DNA of 64,000 nucleotides from Phytoactinopolyspora limicola (GTDB taxonomy: Bacteria > Actinomycetota > Actinomycetes > Jiangellales > Jiangellaceae). Every line of letters begins with the position of its first letter. The stretch's first letter is position 1. The notes below the pieces were generated by a model, which worked only from the letters and a program-made list of their open reading frames with translations, made no database searches and was not told where the DNA came from. The stretch is from positions 62,001-126,000 of the forward strand of contig NZ_JAAOEN010000007.1 in assembly GCF_011320225.1 (NCBI RefSeq), given 5' to 3'. Below, one piece after another: positions 35,748 to 44,678 of the stretch. A program made the position numbers and the translations under genes.

Positions 35748-36275
35748 GACTCGAACCTACCGCCTTAAGGCTCCGAGGTCCTGTTGACACGGTCTTCCCG
35801 CGGGTGTGAGTACGAGAACAGTCCCGATAACCGAGAATGCCCCCGCCAGCATGTGTCCTGTCGACGGCTCGAGGCGCCCCCACCCGACTGAACGAGGCAA
35901 TTGTCCACCCCAAACGTCCGGGCCCACTAAAGCGCATGTATCTCTGGGCGGACTGACACGATGCCGCCACGTCATAGCCACACCGCACCAGCTTTCGCCG
36001 CGCTCTCGTAGCCGCCCGCATATGGCTAACAATCCTGCGACGACGAACGAGGAACCAGAAGCGATGCTTCGGCACAGCGCATTCCGCTCTGTCGGGTCCA
36101 GGATGACGAGAAGCAAGTGGCCGTCCTTTGCCGATCCTACCGATCTCGGACACTTCTGGCATTCCGGCCCCTGATCCGTTCGGCAGCCGTTCGTTTGTGC
36201 GGCGGTCACCTACTCCCTTTCAGCAGAAGCACGTTGGTCTGGCCCGCGTCGACGACGTGATACAGGGAGGCTTCG
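35748..36275. other. Intergenic region before the relaxase operon
   Basis: About 530 bp between divergent transcription units with no supported gene. Conjugative elements often keep oriT just before the relaxase operon, so this is the first place to look for it. I could not find a clear nic site; only a short hairpin GAAGC-GAT-GCTTC near 36058-36070 stands out. The ribosome site AGGGAGG of the next gene is at 36264-36270. Confidence 0.35.
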
Positions 36276-36431
36276 GTGGCCATTGCAAGGATCGCAATTC
36301 TGCGCTGGTGCGCCCTCTGTAGTTCGCTCCGGCTCCACGAAGAACTAACAGGCAAGGCCGCTCGTCCACTACCGGATCGACGCATCCTCGTCTGTGACCA
36401 GTGCGGTTTTGTCACCACACCACCGCGATGA
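36276..36431 (+). CDS. 51-residue zinc-ribbon protein
   Basis: A small gene with a GTG start, AGGGAGG about 6 bases upstream, and a stop that overlaps the next start as ATGA. The peptide has two CxxC pairs (WCALCSS and VCDQCGF) about 25 residues apart, a zinc-ribbon arrangement, in a basic background. It is the first gene of the relaxase operon. It may bind DNA near oriT or act as regulator, but that is inference. Confidence 0.65.
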   Translation: MAIARIAILRWCALCSSLRLHEELTGKAARPLPDRRILVCDQCGFVTTPPR

Positions 36432-36856
36432 GAACTGCGGACACGACAGCACTCGAAGAGCCTGGTCACCAACGGGTACCGATCGGCGCACTCAATGAGA
36501 AGCGCTGCCAGAACGGGCACTGTAGGCGCTGGTTCGTCGCGGCCAGCGTCGTACAACGATTCTGCTCATCGAGGTGCCGCACTGCGGCTCGCAGCGATCA
36601 GTCCGTCGCTCGCGAGCGACGCTCATGCGAACATTGCGGTGCCGATATCGCCGGTCGGCGCGCAGACGCGCGTTTCTGCTCATCCGTCTGTCGCTCGCGC
36701 GCTCACCGGCAACGCGCACGAGCGAGCGATCACCAGACATGCCAACAGTGTGGTATCGACCTGGCCGGGCGGCGCGCCGATGCCAAGTACTGCTCGTCAG
36801 CTTGCCGCGCAATGGCGTATCGCTCGCGTACGGACATCGATGGTGCACGCTCATGA
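36428..36856 (+). CDS. Triple zinc-knuckle protein
   Basis: 142 residues from the ATG at 36428 (overlap ATGA with the gene before); the stop overlaps the relaxase start in the same way. Three Cys-rich units occur: CQNGHC...RFCSSRC, then CEHCGADIAGRRADARFCSSVC, then CQQCGIDLAGRRADAKYCSSAC. The last two are close tandem repeats with ~40-residue spacing. The rest is Arg-rich. The pattern predicts a zinc-binding nucleic-acid protein. Fixed coupling to the relaxase suggests a relaxosome accessory factor. Confidence 0.75.
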   Translation: MRTADTTALEEPGHQRVPIGALNEKRCQNGHCRRWFVAASVVQRFCSSRCRTAARSDQSVARERRSCEHCGADIAGRRADARFCSSVCRSRAHRQRARASDHQTCQQCGIDLAGRRADAKYCSSACRAMAYRSRTDIDGARS

Positions 36857-39800
36857 TGTCGATCAAGGAGCTGCACGCAGGCGACGGATATTCGTATCTA
36901 CTGCGTGGCGTCGCTGATGGTGAAGGTATCACTGGTGTGGTCTCGCCTATGAGCCGTTACTACGCCGAGTCCGGCCACCCGCCCGGTCGGTGGACCGGCG
37001 CAGGCCTTGCCGGCCTCGCCAATGGTGCCGGGCTAGTCGCCGGTGAGCGCGTTACCGAACAGCAGATGGAGCGACTGCTCAAACACGGCACCGACCCCGT
37101 CACCGGAGATCCTCTTGGCCGCCGATACAACCAGCCAAGATCGTGGCGTGAGCGAGCCGACGCGCGCGTCCGCGCATTGTCGACGACGCTCACCGACCAG
37201 GAGCGTGCTGCACTCACTACCGCAATCGAAGCCGAGGAGCGTGCACGACCAACCCGCCGCCCGGTGGCCGGGTTCGACTGCGTGTTCTCCCCGCCGAAGT
37301 CGGTAAGCACGCTCTGGGCGCTCGCTGAACCAGGCGTGCGCGATCAAATCGCTCATGCACACTACGTGGCCATCGACGAAGTCATGCGGGTGATGGAGCG
37401 CGATGTCGCGCGCACCCGGATCGGCACTGACGGTGTCGCTCAGGTCGAGACTCGCGGATTAATCGCCACGGCGTTCGATCATTACGATTCCCGCGCTGGC
37501 GACCCACAGCTGCACACCCACGTCGTGATCGCCAACCGGGTTCAAGGTCCGGACGGGAAGTGGCGAACGCTGGACTCGCGCGGTTCGTTGTTTCCAGCCG
37601 CCGTCGCAATGAGCGAGCTCTACGACACCGTGCTCGCCGACCAGCTCACCGCTCGTCTAGGCGTGAGATGGGAACGACGCGGCACCCCGGCGAAGCCGAA
37701 GAACCAGTCTTGGGAGATCGCCGGGGTACCCAACGAACTCATGACGGAGTTTTCTCAGCGGGCTAAAGGCATCGAGGCGGTCACACATGAGCTGATCGCC
37801 GCCTACCGCACAACCCACAGCCGGGATCCCGACGACGTCACAATCGTCCGTCTACGTCAACAAGCGACGTACGCCACCCGCCCTGACAAGCAGTTTCGCT
37901 CGCTCGCCGAGATGACCGCTGACTGGCGCGCCCGCGCAACCTTCTATGTTGGCTCCGACCCGCAACGCTGGGCCAGGGGCCTGATCGGGCACACCACGGA
38001 GGCACCGGCGCCAGCCCTTAGCGAAGACGCCGTCGCACCGCTGATCGATCAGCTCGCCGCAGAAGCGCTCGGTGAGCTTAGTGCCGACCGTTCAACCTGG
38101 CGTACCTGGAACGTACGCGCGGCCGCCGCGCGCGCATCTATGCCGCACCGACTGCCCGCCCCCGCCGAACGCGACGCTCTCATCCAAGCGATCACACGAC
38201 GGGTGACCGAGATATCGGTCAACATCACCCCGCCAGAGCTCGCCTTTACCCCCGAGACATTCCGTCGCAAAGATGGCACGTCGGCGTTCCGACGCACCCA
38301 CGGCGACATATTCACCACGAGCAGCATCCTCGACGCCGAAGATCGGCTGTTGGCTGCGTCGGAGACGTTAACGGCTACCGTGCTCGACCCGACTACCGTC
38401 GAGCATGCGGTCGCGTCGTCATCACCCAGTGGACTCACAACCTCGATAGATCAGGCCACAGCCGTGAGGCAGATCGCGACCAGCGCACGCATGCTCGACG
38501 TCCTCGTTGGCGCAGCAGGCAGCGGGAAGACCACCGCTCTGGCCACTCTGAGGTGCGCATGGGAGACCGAACACGGTCCCGGCAGCGTCGTCGGGCTAGC
38601 TCCCTCGGCGGCAGCGGCCGAAGTGCTTGGCGAGAGCCTCGGTATACCGACCGAGAACACAGCCAAGTGGCTCTTCGAATCAACCGGAGCCGCTACACAG
38701 AATCGCGGCCAGCCCACTGCCGGTCCGTGGTCCTTCCGGGCCGGACAGCTCGTGATCGTCGATGAGGCATCCCTCGCCGGAACCCTGGCGCTTGACATTC
38801 TTCGAGCGCAAGCCGAGGCCGCCGGAGCAAAGCTGCTCCTCGTCGGAGACAACGCTCAACTGTCGCCTGTCGAAGCAGGTGGAGCGTTCGGGATGCTCGT
38901 GCGCGAACTCGGCGATCGAGTTCCCGAGCTCACGGATATTCGACGCTTCACCCACCCGTGGGAGCGCGACGCCAGCCGCGCGTTGCGCGTAGGTGATACG
39001 AACGTCATCGAGACTTACATCGACCATGACAGGGTTCGCGACGGCGACCGCGAACAGGCGATCGATGCCGCCTACAGTGCTTGGCGGGCCGACGAGGCTG
39101 CCGGACAGCGGTCGCTCCTCATCGCCACCGACGCAGCGACCGTCCGCGACCTGAACGAACGCGCGCGCACGGACCGCGTCGCTGCTGGTCATGTTGAACG
39201 GGATGGCGTCACACTGCACGATGGCACCCGCGCCGGGCAGGGAGACCGGATCGTCACACGGCAGAACATGCGGAGCCTGGCCACCGGGCCACGCTCCTTC
39301 GTGAAAAACGGTGACCAGTGGACAGTTCAACAACGCAGAAACGACGGAGCGCTCATCGCCACCAGGCGAACCGGTGGACCGTCAATCGCCCTTCCCCCTG
39401 ACTACGTCGCCGAACATGTCGAGCTGGCCTACGCCACCACAGCACATCGCGCGCAGGGCAGAACCGTCGATACCGCCCACACCATCATCGACCACACACG
39501 ATCCACACGCGAAGCTCTATACGTCTCAATGACCCGCGGTGCCAACGCCAACAGCGCATACGTCATCACTGAGCTGACCGACGAAGAAATCCCCGATGGC
39601 GACATCCGAACCGCTCGCGACGTCCTCTCCGAGGTGATGAAGCGCAGCGGTGCCGAGCTGTCCGCTCGAGAGACCATCGCCGACCAACAGCGCCAGGCCA
39701 CAAGCATCGCCCGCCTCGCAGCCGAATACGAGACCATCGCGCGCGAAGCGGCCGCCAGTCATTGGTCCGGCATAATCGACTCTTGTCCACTTCCCCGTTC

Positions 39801-40434
39801 CCGGGACGTTCCTACGACGTCGCCGTCATACACGCCACTTGTCATCGCGATGCGGCGCGCAGAGAACAGCGGACTGAGTCCCGAACAGCTCCTGCCCCGC
39901 CTTGCCACCGCCGAGGAGCTGGAGCACTGCGACGATCCGATCGCCATTCTTCATCACAGGCTTGATCAGGTGACCGAACATGCCGCCTTCACTAGGCCAG
40001 GCCTCGATCAGCAACACCTCATCGCCGGGCTTATCCCGGTAGCTGAACATGTATCCGATCCTGCGCTACGCCGCGCACTCGACGAACGAGCCGAACTGAT
40101 CGAGCACCGCGCCACCGAGCTCGTCCAGCAAGCCATCGCCGACCAGCCGCCGTGGATAACCGAGCTCGGTCCAGTCCCTCATGACCTCACCAAACGTCAG
40201 CAATGGCAGCGCCATGTGGCGACTATCGCTGCCTATCGCGAGCTCCATGCCATCAACGGTCCGGCGGCCCTTGGACGCGACCTGTCGTCGGAGGCGATAC
40301 GACGCCTCGGCCACCGCCGCGCCCGGGCTGCATTCGGCAGCGCACAAAAACTCGCCGCGAATGCTCACGCTGAATTCACTCGCCCACGCGCTCCGAAGGC
40401 GTCGACCGAAGCCTGTCGGTCATACCGTCCCTGA
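36853..40434 (+). CDS. MobF-family relaxase-helicase (TraA/TrwC type)
   Basis: 1193 residues from the ATG at 36853, overlapping the zinc protein stop (an ATG at 36856 is equally possible). N-terminal TrwC relaxase: a Tyr pair at ~35-36 (PMSRYYAESG) and the His triad near residues 209, 220 and 222 (FDHYD...PQLHTHVVIANR). The middle to C-terminal RecD-like helicase has Walker A VGAAGSGKTT (~551-560), Walker B VIVDEASL, and AYATTAHRAQGRTVD. It nicks oriT, stays bound to the strand and unwinds it for transfer. A long C-terminal tail follows. All catalytic residues are present. Confidence 0.92.
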   Translation: MMSIKELHAGDGYSYLLRGVADGEGITGVVSPMSRYYAESGHPPGRWTGAGLAGLANGAGLVAGERVTEQQMERLLKHGTDPVTGDPLGRRYNQPRSWRERADARVRALSTTLTDQERAALTTAIEAEERARPTRRPVAGFDCVFSPPKSVSTLWALAEPGVRDQIAHAHYVAIDEVMRVMERDVARTRIGTDGVAQVETRGLIATAFDHYDSRAGDPQLHTHVVIANRVQGPDGKWRTLDSRGSLFPAAVAMSELYDTVLADQLTARLGVRWERRGTPAKPKNQSWEIAGVPNELMTEFSQRAKGIEAVTHELIAAYRTTHSRDPDDVTIVRLRQQATYATRPDKQFRSLAEMTADWRARATFYVGSDPQRWARGLIGHTTEAPAPALSEDAVAPLIDQLAAEALGELSADRSTWRTWNVRAAAARASMPHRLPAPAERDALIQAITRRVTEISVNITPPELAFTPETFRRKDGTSAFRRTHGDIFTTSSILDAEDRLLAASETLTATVLDPTTVEHAVASSSPSGLTTSIDQATAVRQIATSARMLDVLVGAAGSGKTTALATLRCAWETEHGPGSVVGLAPSAAAAEVLGESLGIPTENTAKWLFESTGAATQNRGQPTAGPWSFRAGQLVIVDEASLAGTLALDILRAQAEAAGAKLLLVGDNAQLSPVEAGGAFGMLVRELGDRVPELTDIRRFTHPWERDASRALRVGDTNVIETYIDHDRVRDGDREQAIDAAYSAWRADEAAGQRSLLIATDAATVRDLNERARTDRVAAGHVERDGVTLHDGTRAGQGDRIVTRQNMRSLATGPRSFVKNGDQWTVQQRRNDGALIATRRTGGPSIALPPDYVAEHVELAYATTAHRAQGRTVDTAHTIIDHTRSTREALYVSMTRGANANSAYVITELTDEEIPDGDIRTARDVLSEVMKRSGAELSARETIADQQRQATSIARLAAEYETIAREAAASHWSGIIDSCPLPRSRDVPTTSPSYTPLVIAMRRAENSGLSPEQLLPRLATAEELEHCDDPIAILHHRLDQVTEHAAFTRPGLDQQHLIAGLIPVAEHVSDPALRRALDERAELIEHRATELVQQAIADQPPWITELGPVPHDLTKRQQWQRHVATIAAYRELHAINGPAALGRDLSSEAIRRLGHRRARAAFGSAQKLAANAHAEFTRPRAPKASTEACRSYRP

Positions 40435-40540
40435 CATCGCGAATACCCAGCACGCACCGGTCTAGCCTCGTCAAGATCCGGCCTCGTCGTCCCGCACTCT
40501 CCAGGATCAGGCCCGACATGACCGCCGGTGAGGCATTGCG

Positions 40541-40966
40541 CTAGCCGTCACGCCTCAACTCTGTGTGAAGCTCAATGCTGGGGCAGCCAAGAAACACGGC
40601 ATCATGGGCGACTAGCGGGATCTGCCAACGCATCGCGGTGGCAGCGATCCACAGGTCACCCAAATGCTCCTTCTGATGCAAAGGGTGGCCAAGACGACGG
40701 CATTCTGCCCGCAACCTTGCATACGACCACACCGTGTCGTCATCGACGGGCAGTGGCCGACTACGACGAATCAGGCGCTCTAGCTGTTCAAGGCGCTTGC
40801 CACCCCATCCGGCGGCTAAGGCGCCATACCGAGCTTCGGCGACGGTCTGCTGAGCGACCGCCAGCCGATTCCCGTAGACATGTTTGCCATACAGATTGAT
40901 GAGGGGCGACCGTGGTCGAAGCCACGCGGTGAAGACATTCGTATCAAGGAGTACGGTTGCCGCCAT
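40541..40966 (-). CDS. PIN-domain toxin (VapC type)
   Basis: 141 residues from the ATG at 40966, sharing a base with the antitoxin stop (TGATG). PIN fold: LLDTNVFTAWL with the first Asp, QQTVAEARYGAL with Glu, and HLGDLWIAATAMRWQIPLVAHDAVFLG with the last acidic residues. Predicted ribonuclease, probably cutting tRNA or rRNA. It acts as an addiction module to stabilise the element. Confidence 0.85.
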   Translation of the reverse strand: MAATVLLDTNVFTAWLRPRSPLINLYGKHVYGNRLAVAQQTVAEARYGALAAGWGGKRLEQLERLIRRSRPLPVDDDTVWSYARLRAECRRLGHPLHQKEHLGDLWIAATAMRWQIPLVAHDAVFLGCPSIELHTELRRDG

Positions 40967-41145
40967 CACTCGTGGATCGCTCGAATAAACGCATCCCACT
41001 CGTCATCAGTGAGGTCAGCGATCTCGAACGATTCATCTTTCCGGAGAGGCTTAGCGCCAGCCATCACCTCATCCAGGTCAGGTTTTCGCCAGTACGAGGC
41101 GCTAGCCTCATCGAGCGCGTCAGGCGCGACTGCTGGTTCAGACAT
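40966..41145 (-). CDS. Antitoxin of the PIN toxin
   Basis: 59 residues from the ATG at 41145 (MSEPAVAPDALDEAS). GGAGG lies 8 bases upstream; the ATG at 41151 would be too close to that site. An acidic, helical protein with a Trp- and Asp-rich end (EIADLTDDEWDAFIRAI). No clear DNA-binding fold is seen, so it is named from its place before the toxin. Confidence 0.7.
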   Translation of the reverse strand: MSEPAVAPDALDEASASYWRKPDLDEVMAGAKPLRKDESFEIADLTDDEWDAFIRAIHE

Positions 41146-41299
41146 CGCCATCACCTCCTCACCTTCCCTCAAGAGTAACCGACATTCGCCATCAAGCTAT
41201 TTCCTTGATCGCCAAACGTCGCGTGGCCAGCATCATCGCAGATCAGTGCCCGTCAACAGCGACCTTGCCGAACCCTGGAGCCCTCGCGTTGCCCAGTGT

Positions 41300-42622
41300 C
41301 TAACCGATCGACGGGCGATTCAAGGGGCCAAGCCGTGGACGTTGCCGGTCGCGGCGGAGCGTTCCCGGATCGAGCACGTCCCGCGGTCGCGAAACCGCGT
41401 CTCTTCGGGCTCCCGACTGGCCGGTCGGCAACTGGGCACCTAGCCGCTCAGCCTGCTTGGCGGCGCGATCAACAGCCTTGGAAAGGCGTTCGTGGATCGG
41501 ATCATCGAGTGCAAGACCGGGCATCTGCACTCCCTGGTGTTCAGGCCGCCGGCACCATTCACCCCGGCTTACCATCCTGTCGATGAGATCGCGGGACGAC
41601 GTCACGGTGGCCAACGCCGGTTGAACGCTACGCAAGGCGGCTCGCCGCTCGGAGTCGCTCAATGCGGCGACCCCTCGCTCCTCCACACGGCGCCAAACCA
41701 GGCGGATCTCGCGGACCTGGTGCAGTGGGCGCTGATCGTCCGCGGCCAGCGAGGTGTAAGCGCGGGTGTAGCGCGCGATGGCGTTCACCGAGGACGCAAC
41801 GCGCCGAGTGCTGTCCGCAAGCGGACCCAATACGCGTTTGTCGCTATGTTGGTCCAGGACAGCCGCCACCGCAGCCAAGCTACGAGCATGAGCGTGAAGC
41901 ACGGCCTGGACGCTCTCCGGTCTAAGGTGCTCGGCTGTGCGAAGCAGGTGACTCAACCGCGCGGTAGCAGCCGGCACCTCGGGCAGCGAGCGCACACGTA
42001 ACGGCATGTCCCGGCGGCCGTCTGGTAGGGGGACGCCTTGGGGCAGAGGACCAGCTTTGGCAGTGCGTCGCAGGTGCTCGCCGGCAAGGGCGAGTTCCCA
42101 TCCGTCTCGCTCGCGGGCATACGCCGGGCCGATGACAGCAGCCTTCGGATGCGCTCGCGCTAGGTCGCGGTCAAGCAAAGCGGCCGCCTCGACGAGCACG
42201 GCGATATCGGCAATGGCGGGCCACGCGTCCTCCCCATGGGGACGTGCCTCGGCTGGCACCGCGTTCCACTCATGGGCCGCCAAGGCTGCGTGTCGGCGTA
42301 TCTCACGCCATTGCCGCCCCGCGTCGGTCACGACGTCGTAGTCCTGCCAGCCGATGTCGTCGCGCGAGGAACCATAAGGGACGGGTTCGCAGCTCAGCAG
42401 GCCCAGGGCCGAACCGATGGGTCGAATCATCAAGTCTCCGAGCAATGGCTCCGGGACGGGGGTTTCACCGGTGACGTCTTGCAGTACTTGCCTGCAGAGC
42501 CGTCGGACGTTGACACGGCCTTCGTCGACCAAAGCGAGTTCGCCGTTGTCGACCCGGGGGGACTTTCCCATGAGGTTGGCAATCTCGATGGCCAGCCGAC
42601 TGAGCTCTTCGTCATAGGTCAC
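41300..42622 (-). CDS. Hypothetical helical protein
   Basis: 440 residues, almost wholly alpha-helical in composition, with many Ala/Arg/Leu and no membrane segment. No motif that I recognise. The start overlaps the stop of the preceding small gene (ATGA). It stands downstream of the primase-polymerase in the replication/transfer operon. Probably an element maintenance protein. Confidence 0.65.
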   Translation of the reverse strand: MTYDEELSRLAIEIANLMGKSPRVDNGELALVDEGRVNVRRLCRQVLQDVTGETPVPEPLLGDLMIRPIGSALGLLSCEPVPYGSSRDDIGWQDYDVVTDAGRQWREIRRHAALAAHEWNAVPAEARPHGEDAWPAIADIAVLVEAAALLDRDLARAHPKAAVIGPAYARERDGWELALAGEHLRRTAKAGPLPQGVPLPDGRRDMPLRVRSLPEVPAATARLSHLLRTAEHLRPESVQAVLHAHARSLAAVAAVLDQHSDKRVLGPLADSTRRVASSVNAIARYTRAYTSLAADDQRPLHQVREIRLVWRRVEERGVAALSDSERRAALRSVQPALATVTSSRDLIDRMVSRGEWCRRPEHQGVQMPGLALDDPIHERLSKAVDRAAKQAERLGAQLPTGQSGARRDAVSRPRDVLDPGTLRRDRQRPRLGPLNRPSIG

Positions 42623-42966
42623 GGCACGCCGCCCAAGCGATCATGCTCAGCGAGAAGGTGACTGGCTCGAGCGATTCTCAGCCGCAGCTCGACATCAGTG
42701 CCGGCTTCGGCCGCGGCCCTGGCCAGCGCCTCACTCACGGCCGGCAGAACTACGCCCAACGGCGACGGCTGGCGACTGTCGTCCACTCTCGGATACGGAG
42801 GTGTGACGTCGGTCAGGACGGTCAGTACCTCGCTCGCGGTAATGAGCGCGAGGATGCCCGATCCGTCAAAGGGATCGGCGTCGTGGCGCTCCGCGGCCGA
42901 AAGCCACGCGCAGGCGTTGGCGAGATGCGGAGGAAACGGTTGCATTTGCATCTGGTGTGCGTTCAT
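42619..42966 (-). CDS. Hypothetical small protein
   Basis: 115 residues from the ATG at 42966 (MNAHQMQMQPFPP); the upstream part of the open frame is Arg-rich and has no start signal. Helical in composition (LANACAWLSAAERHD, LARAAAEAGTDVELRLRIARASHLLAEHD). It links the primase gene to the 440-residue protein by a 4-base overlap. No family recognised. Confidence 0.6.
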   Translation of the reverse strand: MNAHQMQMQPFPPHLANACAWLSAAERHDADPFDGSGILALITASEVLTVLTDVTPPYPRVDDSRQPSPLGVVLPAVSEALARAAAEAGTDVELRLRIARASHLLAEHDRLGGVP

Positions 42967-43053
42967 GCTTTCAGCCTTCCGTCGCCGCCGATCACGTGTC
43001 CCCCTCCGCACGGCATCTGTGGATAAACCATCGACAATGCTCCCCTCTTGCGC

Positions 43054-43893
43054 TCAGCGCTGTGGATACTGGCCACGCCCACTTGCACGCCGCAACTGTG
43101 ATGGGCCATGGCCCGCGAGCCTGCGGTAGGCCGAAGAGATCGTCTGAGCCGCCTCACGCTGATCCAGGCCAGCACGTACGGCGGCGTCGAGCAATGGTTG
43201 CGTGTCCCGCACTCCTCCCTCAGCTGCCCGACAGGACGCCCAATACAGGACGTCGTTTCGGTTCCCTTCGGGAGTTTGAGCAACGTAGCGGGCCAACCTC
43301 TCGACCACGCGCTCCGACGTCGCACTGTCCAAATCGGGGGCAGCCCTTGTGGCCGCCAGGTGACGTCTGGGCACAGATGCGCTGAGATACTCGCGAATGG
43401 CTTCCCAGTTCACCGACGCACTTGGCTGCGTGCTGCTGGCCACTGTCACGTAAGTCCCATGGCCGCTGATCGCGGACGGCGGCAGCAGCACGTAACCCCC
43501 GGTAGACCGAAAGTCGATATGGGCACGCGGCACAGACCCGTTGCGTTGGGCGGTGCCGGGAAAGTAGATATGCACTCCCCCGCTCGGCGTACGAACCATG
43601 TGTGTCCAGCCGTCAAGCAACCCCGCGTTGCGGAGCTCTGTCATCTGCGGGTATCCGTTGCCCGCGGCGTGAACATCGACGTCGACCACGTCAAAGGTGC
43701 TCCGCCCGCCGTGCCGTCCCGTCGGCATGGCCAGGTTCGCCTCGGGCCAACGAGTCCACCAGTCACGGATCTCGTCCACGTCCGTCATGGCGGCGTAGAA
43801 GCCGCGCTGAATGAGCGGACGTTTGGTGCCTGGGACGCAGGGAAATACCGGCAGCCCTGACGATGCGCACCTCAACGCCGCGTCGAGCATCAT
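43054..43893 (-). CDS. Primase-polymerase (Prim-Pol) domain protein
   Basis: 279 residues from the ATG at 43893, overlapping the previous stop as ATGA. Bifunctional primase/polymerase N-terminal domain: LDAALRCASSGLPVFPCVPGTKRPL, then FYAAMTD, WPEANLAMPTG, the acidic pair FDVVDVDVHA, and HIDFRSTGGYVLLPPSAISG. These match replication proteins of actinobacterial plasmids and ICEs. No helicase domain follows, so it probably acts as primase. The C-terminal ~80 residues are a helical bundle. Confidence 0.85.
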   Translation of the reverse strand: MMLDAALRCASSGLPVFPCVPGTKRPLIQRGFYAAMTDVDEIRDWWTRWPEANLAMPTGRHGGRSTFDVVDVDVHAAGNGYPQMTELRNAGLLDGWTHMVRTPSGGVHIYFPGTAQRNGSVPRAHIDFRSTGGYVLLPPSAISGHGTYVTVASSTQPSASVNWEAIREYLSASVPRRHLAATRAAPDLDSATSERVVERLARYVAQTPEGNRNDVLYWASCRAAEGGVRDTQPLLDAAVRAGLDQREAAQTISSAYRRLAGHGPSQLRRASGRGQYPQR

Positions 43894-44420
43894 TCTGGAC
43901 TCCCGGCGTCCGGATGGTCCGTTCCCGCTTCGGCTCCAAGCTCGTCGCTTATTGCCGTGGCGAACTCGCTCCACCAGTGGGCATACAGATCGTCAGCCCA
44001 TGGCGGCGTAGTGCCCTCTCGGTGTTCACGCGCGGAACAGCCCGTTCGCGATGTCCATTCGCGCAGCCGTTCGCGCGCCTCGGCGAACATGCTGTGCCAG
44101 TCGGCCATCGCCGACGCCGACTGACGATCGCCGTACGCCACCTCCCATGAGCCCCACAGCGCAGTCAGCTCCTCAGTTTGTGCGCCATGCCGCCACCAGC
44201 AGGGCGGCAGCTCCCGGCTGTCCAGCTGATACCGGAGAGCAACCCAGCGCACCCACCCAGCAAGGTCGACGAACGCCCGCTCGTAGTCGTCTGCGGACAT
44301 CTCATGCCAGCGGATCGGTCGTGGCGATTTCGGACCGATGAACTCCGCAACCAATCCCTCGACGACAGCCGGATCTAGACCGTCGTGAGCTGGATCCGAC
44401 GCATCATAAAGGTCGTCCAC
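43890..44420 (-). CDS. DUF4913-like hypothetical protein
   Basis: 176 residues, first gene of this operon. LAGWVRWVALRYQLDSRELPPCWWRHGAQTEELTALWGSWEVAY and the later WHSMFAEARERLREWTSRTGCS recall the W/H/C-rich pattern of DUF4913 proteins, which are linked to actinobacterial transfer regions. The match is made by eye and is not certain. A LexA-like site lies about 165 bp upstream. Confidence 0.6.
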   Translation of the reverse strand: MDDLYDASDPAHDGLDPAVVEGLVAEFIGPKSPRPIRWHEMSADDYERAFVDLAGWVRWVALRYQLDSRELPPCWWRHGAQTEELTALWGSWEVAYGDRQSASAMADWHSMFAEARERLREWTSRTGCSAREHREGTTPPWADDLYAHWWSEFATAISDELGAEAGTDHPDAGSPE

Positions 44421-44584
44421 GCCCGCGGCACCTCCTCGCCGTCAACATCTCAGCCACGGCTTCGCGTCGCCGTCTGAGAACCTCTCAAGCCGAAGGGAGA
44501 CGACTATTCGCGCACACGCTCAGCGACGACGGCCCGCGCGAACACCACGACAGGTCGCTCGCAACGCCACAGCAGCGGCTTCAA

Positions 44585-44600
44585 TCGAACATTTGTTCTA
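44585..44600 (-). promoter_or_regulatory. LexA-like SOS box
   Basis: TCGAAC-ATTT-GTTCTA differs in one base from the LexA consensus. On the minus strand a -10-like TAGAAT directly precedes it. Its position 165 bp before the 43890-44420 gene fits control of the primase operon. Confidence 0.5.
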
Positions 44601-44678
44601 TTCTAGCGAAGATGGTCGCGCCGTTCGAAGCCCACAGCGTCAGAGCCAGGGGGCATGGTTCGACACGTCGACCTGTAT

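Noticed and set aside
36574-36852. N-terminal extension of the relaxase
   Set aside because: It is the zinc-knuckle gene read in another frame and Arg-rich; MobF proteins start near MSIKELHAG.
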